This document shows positions 1 through 5,334 of a DNA stretch of 5,508 nt, piece by piece. This stretch comes from JAVZGQ01 sp039000685 (GTDB lineage Archaea > Aenigmatarchaeota > Aenigmatarchaeia > CG10238-14 > SCSR01): positions 1 through 5,508 of the forward strand of contig JAWBNW010000034.1 of the NCBI GenBank assembly GCA_039000685.1. Direction: 5' to 3'. The translations under genes were made by a program, and so were the position numbers. The notes under the pieces are model-generated. The model ran no database searches, was not told where the DNA came from, and saw nothing but the letters and a program-made list of their open reading frames with translations. How positions within the stretch are numbered: position 1 is the stretch's first letter; each line of letters begins with the position of its first letter.

Positions 1-93
1 GGGAAAAATGGAAGAAAGCTTGTTCTAGAGAAATTCAATTTTGATTTGGCAGCGAGCAAGACCTTATCAATTTATGAAAGCTTGACAAAATAA
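1..93 (+). CDS. Glycosyltransferase C-terminus (GT4-like), partial
   Basis: The frame is open from the first base to a TAA at 91-93, giving 30 residues; the start lies outside the window. The fragment reads GRKLVLEKFNFD followed by LSIYESLTK. This looks like the usual tail of family-4 (group 1) glycosyltransferases, where a [N/G]-[G/A]-R-x-[L/K]-V-x-E-[K/R]-[F/Y]-[S/N]-[W/F] block precedes a last helix ending in [I/V]-Y-x-x-[L/V]. Such enzymes move a sugar from a nucleotide-sugar donor onto a lipid, glycan or protein acceptor, usually at the inner face of the membrane. Neither donor nor acceptor can be told from this piece. The stop is 6 nt before the ATG of the MinD-like gene, so the two are probably co-transcribed. 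The assignment rests on a short match to a family pattern recalled from knowledge; the reading frame itself is fairly secure. Confidence 0.6.
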   Translation, partial: GKNGRKLVLEKFNFDLAASKTLSIYESLTK

Positions 94-99
94 TAATTG

Positions 100-909
100 A
101 TGGCAAGAATAATAGGGATAGTTTCTGGTAAGGGTGGTGTAGGTAAAACCACGCTTGTGGCAAACCTTGCTTTTGCTTTAAGCAAGCTTGGCAAAAAAGT
201 GGCTGTTGTTGACTGCAACATAACAACTTCCCACTTAGGTTTTCTTTTTGATTTTCAATTTTATCCCAAGAGTTTGAATGATGTCCTTGCCGGAAGAAGC
301 TCGATAGAAGAAGCAACATTTTTCAAAGAAGGAATAAGTGTAATTCCTGCTAGTTTAAAAGTTGAAGATTTGGTTGGAGTTGAAATTGAAAATTTGAAAG
401 AAGTGATTAAGAGCATAGAAGCTGATTTTATATTGCTAGATTCTGCTCCAGGTCTTGGTAAAGAGGCTTTAAGTGTGCTTACAGCTGCCCAAGAAATCCT
501 TTTTGTAGCTATACCTTACTTGAATTCAGTCATAGATGTCGCTAAATGTGAAAAAGTTGCAAGGAGCTTTGATTTAACTCCTTTGGGCATAGCCTTGAAC
601 ATGGTCAAAGGCTATCCTCACGAGCTGAAAAAGGAAGAAATAGAAGAAATAGTTAAGCTGCCAGTGATTGCTGAGATACCTTACGATGAAGAAGTTGGCA
701 TAGCTTTGTCTTTTGGCAAACCAGTTTTATACTTCAATCCTTACTCACCTTCAAGCTTAGAGTTCAAAAGGCTTGCTAGCAAGATTGCAGGAGAAGAAAT
801 TGAAGAGAAAAAGCCTAGTAAATTTTCCAAACTTTTGCTCAGTTTTAGAAACAAGTTTTTACTCAAGAGGCCTAAGCTTAAGCCTGAGTTGCTGATAGAA
901 AAGATTTAA
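100..909 (+). CDS. MinD/ParA-family P-loop ATPase (archaeal MinD-like)
   Basis: This 269-residue protein belongs to the SIMIBI MinD/ParA/Mrp ATPases, which dimerise on ATP and position partners on membranes or DNA. The deviant Walker A is SGKGGVGKT (residues 9-17), with signature lysine K11 and P-loop lysine K16. Walker A' is VVDCNITTSHLG (36-47), close to the archaeal form VVDxNxTTxxLG. Walker B is ILLDSAPGLG (111-120). A VAIPYLNSVIDV stretch (136-147) is typical of MinD. Length is normal for MinD. The C-terminal tail (about 239-259, core FSKLLLSFRNKF) alternates hydrophobic and basic residues and could be an amphipathic membrane-targeting helix like that ending bacterial MinD; this is inference. 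I chose the ATG at 100; a TTG just before it would add one residue. No clear Shine-Dalgarno is visible, which suits translation coupled to the upstream gene. No MinC or MinE partner is present, so a role in division, surface-structure placement or partitioning is open. Confidence 0.9.
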   Translation: MARIIGIVSGKGGVGKTTLVANLAFALSKLGKKVAVVDCNITTSHLGFLFDFQFYPKSLNDVLAGRSSIEEATFFKEGISVIPASLKVEDLVGVEIENLKEVIKSIEADFILLDSAPGLGKEALSVLTAAQEILFVAIPYLNSVIDVAKCEKVARSFDLTPLGIALNMVKGYPHELKKEEIEEIVKLPVIAEIPYDEEVGIALSFGKPVLYFNPYSPSSLEFKRLASKIAGEEIEEKKPSKFSKLLLSFRNKFLLKRPKLKPELLIEKI

Positions 910-941
910 AAAGTGTGAAGACAAATTGAGATTCTGAGAAA

Positions 942-1370
942 ATGAAGAAAGAAAAGCCAAAAATTGTTTTCACTGTGGGAAAAAGGAAAAGGGCAATAGC
1001 TAGGGCCAAAATTGTTCCTGGTACTGGTAGAGTTATAATAAATTCTAAGCCTCTTGAGATTTGGGGAAATGAGTTTTTGAGGCTTAGGGTGAAAGAGCCT
1101 TTGCTCTTGGCTGAAGATTTGGGCGCAAAGCTTGATTTTCATGTTAATGTTAAAGGCGGAGGCACAACAGGCCAAACAGAAGCTATAAGGATGGCAATTG
1201 CAAGGGGCTTGGTAGAATTTTCAAAAGATAAGAAGCTGATGGAAAAATTTTTGAATTACGATAGGAATTTGCTCGTTTTTGATTTCAGGAGAACTGAGCC
1301 TCATCATGGTAGCGGAAGGGGAGCAAGCAAGCGTGGAAGTCGTCGCCACAGACAACGCTCAAAGAGATAG
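942..1370 (+). CDS. rps9: Small-subunit ribosomal protein uS9 (S9)
   Basis: This 142-residue protein is ribosomal protein S9 (uS9) of the 30S head; its C-terminal tail reaches the P-site tRNA. The N-terminal GKRKRAIARAKIVPGTGRV (13-31) and EPLLLAEDL (52-60) are archaeal/eukaryotic-type S9 blocks. The family signature is complete: GGGTTGQ (72-78), A81, then AIARGL (85-90). RRTEPHH (116-122) matches the archaeal R-R-x-E-P block. The tail is unusual: it is a few residues longer than usual and ends in RQRSKR, where archaeal S9 typically ends in a RRQKSYR-like string; the terminal S-K-R is the usual bacterial ending. Its last codons use CGT/CGC arginine, while the rest of the gene uses only AGG/AGA. 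The gene starts 32 nt after the ATPase. A TTTAAAAA tract at 905-912 could be a weak TATA box. Its usual neighbour rpl13 is not directly upstream, and rpoN lies 3.7 kb downstream. Confidence 0.97.
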   Translation: MKKEKPKIVFTVGKRKRAIARAKIVPGTGRVIINSKPLEIWGNEFLRLRVKEPLLLAEDLGAKLDFHVNVKGGGTTGQTEAIRMAIARGLVEFSKDKKLMEKFLNYDRNLLVFDFRRTEPHHGSGRGASKRGSRRHRQRSKR

Positions 1371-1388
1371 ACTGTAGAAATACAATTC

Positions 1389-1505
1389 TAGACTACTATT
1401 AAAATTAGTAAAGAAACTAAACAGAAATTAGATAGAATTAAAATTCATCCTCGAGAAACGTATGAGGATATAATATTAAGGCTTTTAAAAAAGGTGAAAA
1501 AATGA
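1389..1505 (+). pseudogene. Ribbon-helix-helix (VapB-like) ORF lacking a start codon
   Basis: From 1392 to 1502 there are 37 sense codons ending in TGA (1503-1505). The peptide begins TTIKISKETKQKLDRIKI, continues HPRETYEDIILRLL and ends KKVKK. This matches the short archaeal antitoxin-like RHH proteins, whose N-terminus runs M-T-T-[I/V]-x-[I/V]-S-x-E-[T/L]-K, followed by a K-[I/L]-H-P-R-E-[T/S]-Y-E-[D/E]-[V/I]-I block. TIKIS would be the DNA-contacting beta strand, and two helices follow. The match begins right after the expected initiator, but that codon is TAG (1389-1391); no ATG, GTG or TTG occurs in frame before the last three codons. It is therefore either a decayed gene, initiated at an unusual codon such as ATT (1398 or 1404), or reached by UAG readthrough. 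The frame is the same as that of rps9. Three of its four leucines are TTA, as in the endonuclease gene. Its stop overlaps the endonuclease start (ATGA, 1502-1505), suggesting coupled translation if it is expressed. Confidence 0.6.
1493..1497 (+). promoter_or_regulatory. Shine-Dalgarno GGTGA for the endonuclease gene
   Basis: GGTGA lies 4 nt before the ATG at 1502 and matches the GGTGA part of the archaeal consensus GGAGGTGATC. It is the best ribosome-binding site in the window and supports this start for the LAGLIDADG gene. It sits inside the last codons of the RHH frame, as expected for translational coupling. Confidence 0.6.
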
Positions 1506-2434
1506 AACTTTTGGAATTAGTTAGCGGAACGCTCTTAAGCGACGCATCAATTAGAGTTTATAAGAATAGGTACTACTATTATAGCCTAAATGCTAAAGAT
1601 AAAAAATTTCTTGAATGGGTAGGAAAGTTATTTAAGGGATTTAACATACCAACCTACATTGTAGTGAATAATTCTATTTCTAAAGTGTTTACTTTGGGAT
1701 TTTATGTAAACGCACGTTCTCACTTAGAATTACTTTCTTTAAGAGATAAGTGGTATAGAGTAGAAAATGGGAAAACAATTAAAATCATTCCAAGAGACTT
1801 GAAATTGACCCCAACAACTTTACTTTTTTGGTATTTAGGAGATGGAAGTCTAATTAGGAGAAAAAACGACAAAAATAGAGTTCCATTCATAGTCTTAGCA
1901 ACTAATTCATTTTCAAAAGAAGATGCTGAACTCTTAATCAAAAAATTAAAACAACTGAATCTTAATTTCTATCCGGTTAGATACAAAAGTGGTTTTACTG
2001 GTAAAGAGTGTGGTTATTGTTTATACTCCAATACACAAGATGGTACACCTTTTAGATTTTTCAAATTGATTGGCTTTGAATGTCCAAAAGAAATTGCAAA
2101 TTGTTCAACAGGAAGAAAAGGAAGATATGGAAAAGAAAAATTTTTTAAAGACAAGTGGCCAGCTGAGGAAGATTGGATAAAAATTTTATCGAATGTAAAA
2201 GAAATAGGACCAATCTTAAGGAGAAGAAGATTAAAGCTTGGTTTATCACAAAATCAATTGGCAAGGAAAGTTGGAATTAGAAGAGAAAATGTTAGAGACG
2301 TGGAATTGGGCAAATGGAATTTCAGTGTCAAAAATTTCAGAAAAGTTTTGAAAGCTTTAAATTTAAGTGCAACCGAATTACTTAAAGAATTAAATACATT
2401 TAATCAACTTTTCTTCAAACAATTTTCACCTTGA
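1502..2434 (+). CDS. Free-standing LAGLIDADG homing endonuclease with C-terminal XRE HTH
   Basis: This 310-residue protein has both LAGLIDADG helices. The first is LVSGTLLSDAS (6-16), with D14 as probable catalytic acid. The second is LTPTTLLFWYLGDGSL (102-117), with D114. The IIPRDLKLTP lead-in and WYLGDGS core resemble the LAGLIDADG_2-type family (PF03161-like). With two motifs it could act as a monomer cutting a long asymmetric site. Residues 160-215 (with C170, C173, C194, C201) are of unknown role. Residues 237-290 form a Cro/C1-XRE-like helix-turn-helix: GPILRRRRLKLGLSQNQLA, then VGIRRENVRDVELGKW. It could bind DNA for targeting or for control of its own gene. There are no intein splice blocks, and the flanking genes are whole, so it is neither an intein nor carried in an intron of rps9. 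By hand count about 20 of 41 leucines are TTA, against 8 of 35 in the MinD-like gene and none in rps9, which suggests separate origin. The stop lies within the 3' end of the convergent MFS gene. Confidence 0.85.
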   Translation: MKLLELVSGTLLSDASIRVYKNRYYYYSLNAKDKKFLEWVGKLFKGFNIPTYIVVNNSISKVFTLGFYVNARSHLELLSLRDKWYRVENGKTIKIIPRDLKLTPTTLLFWYLGDGSLIRRKNDKNRVPFIVLATNSFSKEDAELLIKKLKQLNLNFYPVRYKSGFTGKECGYCLYSNTQDGTPFRFFKLIGFECPKEIANCSTGRKGRYGKEKFFKDKWPAEEDWIKILSNVKEIGPILRRRRLKLGLSQNQLARKVGIRRENVRDVELGKWNFSVKNFRKVLKALNLSATELLKELNTFNQLFFKQFSP

Positions 2435-3620
2435 GTTGAATGAAAACAAAAATCACAATCGCAACCACTTGCACAAAAACAACAAAAGGCAAAACCCAGC
2501 AAAAAGCATTTTCATACAAAAACCCAACAATTGAGCTACCTAAAAAAGCTGAAAATCCATAAGCAGCGTTGAAAATCCCGTAAGCAGTTCCTCTTTTGCT
2601 GACAGGAGTTATATCAGCTATAGCAGCCCTCATTACAGTTTCATGAGCCCCTAAAACTGTCCCCCATGTTAGCACTCCAATTAAAACTGAATAAAAATTT
2701 GGCAAAAACACAAGCAAAGGAATTGCTAAGCTCAATAAAGGAATTGTTGTCAACATCAACAAACCAGCCTTTTTGTTCCCCTTTTTTGTTTTCAAAACAT
2801 CATACATTTTCCCAACAAACAAAGCAAAAAATGCATCGACAATCATAGCTCCTGCATAAAGCAATGGTATTTGTGAATCTGGAAGAATGTTAGCAACCTT
2901 AAAATGATAGCCTAACAAGGCAAAATTAAAGAAACCCAAAGTTGTTAAGAATGTGAAAAATAGATAATACCAGAAAATGGCAGGAAGTTTACCTTTCTCT
3001 TTTCTTGTTTTCTTCTCAAATTTTTGATTTCTATTTAAAAAGTAAGCTGCAAACAAGAAAACCAGGAGAAAAATGAAAGGCAGCCAAAGCACAGAATAGG
3101 CATGCTGGTATTCTGCAGTAGTTTTTGAACTGACGCTTAAACCAAGAATGAATGCAATCAAAACTGGTCCTAAAAGAGCTCCTATTTGATCAAGAAATTC
3201 GTGAACAGCAAATCCCCAGCCCGTGCCAACTTTCTTTGCAGCTTGAGACATCAAAGTATCTCTTGCAGGATTTCTTATGGCCTTGCCTATTCTTTCAACG
3301 ATAATTAGAAGCGCTGCTAACTGCCAAAATTTTGATAAAGCTAAAAGTGGCACACTTGCAAGCAGAGCATAACCTAAAATCGTGAAAAGCCAATGGGCTT
3401 TTGTTTTGTCAGAAAAGTATCCTGAGAGTAGCCTTAAACCATAACCAAAAAATTCCCCCAAGCCAGCTATCAAACCAACAACAGTAGCACTTGCCCCAAG
3501 CATTTGCAAATATTGGCCGTTAATGCTTCTTGCAGCTTCATAAACTATATCTCCAAACAAACTAACAATTCCAAATAGCAATATCAACTTCAATGCTTTT
3601 GATTTTAAGCTTTTAGACAT
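2415..3620 (-). CDS. MFS transporter, substrate unknown
   Basis: This 401-residue integral membrane protein of the Major Facilitator Superfamily has the length and hydrophobic pattern of a 12-helix carrier, with a charged central loop around 197-212 (FEKKTRKEKGK). Motif A between TM2 and TM3 is SGYFSDKTKAHW (66-77), with G67 and D71. A weaker copy, GKMYDVLKTKKG (270-281), opens the second half. Strong conserved blocks are GDIVYEAARSING (23-35), GASATVVGLIAGLGEFFGY (42-60), ERIGKAIRNPARDTLMS (109-125), GWGFAVHEFLDQIGALLGP (134-152) and RGTAYGIFNAAYGFSAFLGS (343-362). I recognise this pattern from a group of prokaryotic MFS proteins annotated only as MFS transporters; the substrate cannot be inferred. 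The start is the ATG at 3620, with basic residues ahead of TM1. No Shine-Dalgarno is seen. It is transcribed divergently from the phosphomutase gene and convergently with the endonuclease gene, overlapping the latter by 20 nt. Confidence 0.88.
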   Translation of the reverse strand: MSKSLKSKALKLILLFGIVSLFGDIVYEAARSINGQYLQMLGASATVVGLIAGLGEFFGYGLRLLSGYFSDKTKAHWLFTILGYALLASVPLLALSKFWQLAALLIIVERIGKAIRNPARDTLMSQAAKKVGTGWGFAVHEFLDQIGALLGPVLIAFILGLSVSSKTTAEYQHAYSVLWLPFIFLLVFLFAAYFLNRNQKFEKKTRKEKGKLPAIFWYYLFFTFLTTLGFFNFALLGYHFKVANILPDSQIPLLYAGAMIVDAFFALFVGKMYDVLKTKKGNKKAGLLMLTTIPLLSLAIPLLVFLPNFYSVLIGVLTWGTVLGAHETVMRAAIADITPVSKRGTAYGIFNAAYGFSAFLGSSIVGFLYENAFCWVLPFVVFVQVVAIVIFVFIQLKVKIV

Positions 3621-3686
3621 TGGCTCTTATGTTAAATTATTCTCTTTATCATTTTAATAAAAAACTCCAAATAATTATTGAAGAAG
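3621..3686. promoter_or_regulatory. Divergent promoter region, MFS gene / phosphomutase gene
   Basis: This 66-nt AT-rich gap lies between two start codons facing apart. A TTTTAATAAAAA tract (3652-3663) is 24-35 nt before the phosphomutase ATG at 3687. That is the spacing expected of an archaeal TATA box when transcription starts at or next to the initiator codon, and it fits the absence of a Shine-Dalgarno there. Read on the minus strand, TTTATTAAAA (3661-3652) is 32-41 nt before the MFS start, and a second AT-rich element, ATAATTTAA (3640-3632), lies closer to it. One AT-rich core may serve both directions. No operator-like palindrome is evident. Confidence 0.4.
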
Positions 3687-5063
3687 ATGGCAAAGCTGAA
3701 TGAAAACATTTTCAGACCAAATGACATCAGAGGCATATATGGTAAAGATTTAACAGAAGAAACAGCGGAAAAAATCGGCAAAGCTTTCGGAACTCTTATT
3801 GGAAAAAATAAGAAAATTGTTGTTGGGAGAGATGTAAGGTTGAGCAGCAAAAGCTTGAGAGATTCTCTGGTCAAAGGCCTAGTTTCTACTGGTTGCAATG
3901 TTGTGGATATAGGTGTAGTAACCACACCTGCTTTCTATTTTGCTCTCTATTCTCACAAATTTGATGGTGGAATAATGATAACAGCTTCTCACAACCCTCC
4001 TGAATGGAATGGCTTTCATATCTACGAGGGGATGAAATCCTTGATTGCTGAAGAAAAAATCGAAAAATTGAAAGAAATCATAGAAAAAGAAAAATTCAGA
4101 GAGGCTAAAGTCAAGGGAAAAGTCAAGAAGTATGGTAAAATCTTACACGAGTATATGGGCTTCCTTTTTTCAAAAGTGAAAATCAAGAGAAAACTTAAAA
4201 TAGTTGTTGATTGTTCAAATGGTTGTGCTGCCTTGATTGTGCCAAAACTTCTCAAAAAACTTGGTCAAGAAGTCATCGTGCTTAATGATAAAATCGACGG
4301 GAATTTTCCTGCCCATGGTCCTGGAGTTGAGGAAGAAAACTTAAAAGAATTGAAAGAAGAGGTGAAAAGAAGAAAAGCTGATTTTGGTGTTGCTTATGAT
4401 GGCGATGCTGACAGGGCTGTTTTCGTTGATGATAAAGGTAGGGCTGTTTTAGGTGACAAAACGGCTTTAGTTATTTTAGAAGAAATATTCAAGAAGAAAA
4501 GATCACCGAAAATTTTGGATGAAGTTAGCTGCTCTTCTGCAGTGGAAGAATACATAAGAAGTAAATCTGCCGTTCTAATAACAAATAAAAGGGGTCATGC
4601 TTTCATTCAAGAGAAGATGAGGGAGAAAAAGATTGATTTTGGATTCGAAAAAAGCTCTCACTTTTACTTTTCAGAGATCAAAGGCTTTGATGATGCTGCT
4701 TTAGCAACTCTGAAAGTAGCAGAAACCCTCTCGAGAAGTGGGAGAAAATTTTCCCAGATCGTTGATTCTATTGTCTGGTATCCAAGCAAAGAAGAAGCCC
4801 TTCCTTGTAAGGATGAAATTAAGCTTAAAGTTGTGGAAAATGTAAAAAAAGAAATTCTCAAGCTTGGTTTGAACACAAGCGAGTTAGATGGAATAAAAGC
4901 TTACACAGATCAAGGCTGGCTTTTGATAAGAGCTTCGATAACAGAACCTGTGGTAAGAATTACAGCAGAAGCAAAAGATGAAAAAAACTTGGAAAAGATT
5001 TTAAATCTTGCCCGAAATCTTTTAAAGAAAGAAATAAATATATGTTCAGCTAAGGTAAAATGA
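3687..5063 (+). CDS. Phosphomannomutase/phosphoglucomutase (alpha-D-phosphohexomutase family)
   Basis: This 458-residue cytoplasmic enzyme interconverts hexose 6-phosphate and hexose 1-phosphate (mannose and/or glucose, possibly glucosamine) for nucleotide-sugar synthesis. All four family domains are visible, numbered from the ATG at 3687. An N-terminal FRPNDIRGIYG block is followed by the phosphoserine loop TASHNPPEWNG (99-109), with S101 as phosphate carrier. The Mg-binding loop is DGDADR (238-243), the sugar-specificity loop FEKSSH (320-325), and the phosphate-binding loop RASITEP with R424 (415-424). The sugar loop departs from the usual G-E-x-S-[G/A]-H by F at the first position and S in place of G/A, but E321, S323 and H325 remain. 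Substrate preference cannot be read from the sequence. An in-frame TTG at 3678 would add three residues; ATG is preferred because a TATA-like tract is correctly spaced for it. The stop is 10 nt before rpoN, so the phosphomutase, rpoN and rpoK genes probably form one transcript. Confidence 0.93.
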   Translation: MAKLNENIFRPNDIRGIYGKDLTEETAEKIGKAFGTLIGKNKKIVVGRDVRLSSKSLRDSLVKGLVSTGCNVVDIGVVTTPAFYFALYSHKFDGGIMITASHNPPEWNGFHIYEGMKSLIAEEKIEKLKEIIEKEKFREAKVKGKVKKYGKILHEYMGFLFSKVKIKRKLKIVVDCSNGCAALIVPKLLKKLGQEVIVLNDKIDGNFPAHGPGVEEENLKELKEEVKRRKADFGVAYDGDADRAVFVDDKGRAVLGDKTALVILEEIFKKKRSPKILDEVSCSSAVEEYIRSKSAVLITNKRGHAFIQEKMREKKIDFGFEKSSHFYFSEIKGFDDAALATLKVAETLSRSGRKFSQIVDSIVWYPSKEEALPCKDEIKLKVVENVKKEILKLGLNTSELDGIKAYTDQGWLLIRASITEPVVRITAEAKDEKNLEKILNLARNLLKKEINICSAKVK

Positions 5064-5073
5064 AGGGAAGTTT

Positions 5074-5268
5074 ATGATAATCCCTGTTAGGTGCTTTACC
5101 TGTGGTAAGCCCATTGGACACTTATGGGAAGAATATAAAAAAAGGATAGAGATGGGGGAAGATTCAGGAAAAGTATTGGATAGCCTGGGGTTAAAGCGTT
5201 ACTGCTGCAGGCAGGTATTTTTGGGTACAGTAGAGCTACTTAGAGAAGTGGAGGAATTCAAACCATAA
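5074..5268 (+). CDS. rpoN: DNA-directed RNA polymerase subunit N (Rpb10 homologue)
   Basis: This 64-residue protein is the archaeal/eukaryotic-type zinc-binding RNA polymerase subunit N, which helps join the RpoD/RpoL assembly platform to the large subunits. It opens with the near-invariant MIIPVRCFTCGKPIG (1-15). Zinc ligands are C7, C10 and the paired C44-C45 in RYCCRQ. The usual second arginine after the cysteine pair is glutamine here (Q47), a small departure. Length is normal for the family. This is not the bacterial sigma-54 factor that shares the symbol. The ATG is 10 nt after the phosphomutase stop; the AAGGGAAG just upstream (5064-5071) is at most a weak ribosome-binding site. It is followed by rpoK, the conserved archaeal order. 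Confidence 0.97.
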   Translation: MIIPVRCFTCGKPIGHLWEEYKKRIEMGEDSGKVLDSLGLKRYCCRQVFLGTVELLREVEEFKP

Positions 5269-5334
5269 TATTTTTAACACTGAATTCAAAAAATATTTAC
5301 ATACTGGTGGTAAAAAATTTTGAAAGATGATGGG
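5269..5334 (+). promoter_or_regulatory. rpoN-rpoK gap with TATA-like tract and GGTGGT site
   Basis: This 66-nt gap holds T- and A-rich tracts (TATTTTTAA at 5269-5277, and AAATATTTAC around 5291-5300) that could be a weak promoter or a terminator-like element. It also holds GGTGGT (5306-5311), a partial match to the archaeal Shine-Dalgarno. GGTGGT sits 8 nt before an in-frame TTG (5320) and 23 nt before the ATG at 5335, so it bears on the rpoK start. Whether rpoK has its own promoter or depends on read-through cannot be told. Confidence 0.3.

Noticed and set aside
906..1175. Minus-strand ORF opposite rps9
   Set aside because: Shadow of a certain ribosomal protein gene; no motif or start signal. 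The same holds for minus-strand frames at 35-319, 1720-1941, 3632-3925, 4022-4255 and 4664-4876.
1375..1390. Inverted repeat TAGAA-6 nt-TTCTA just after rps9, as a terminator or recombination site
   Set aside because: A 5-bp stem of mostly A-T pairs is too weak and too likely by chance in this base composition; there is no T-run after it.
1392..1502. RHH frame as a working toxin-antitoxin pair with the endonuclease as toxin
   Set aside because: No VapC, RelE or other toxin fold is present; the downstream gene has clear LAGLIDADG motifs, and the RHH frame lacks a start codon.
1502..2434. Intein or intron-borne endonuclease
   Set aside because: No intein splice-block residues flank the LAGLIDADG domain, rps9 and the MFS gene are complete on either side, and no rRNA or tRNA exon is present.
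2666..2848. 60-codon plus-strand ORF within the MFS gene
   Set aside because: Antisense shadow of a convincing membrane protein gene; composition is low-complexity with no recognisable motif.
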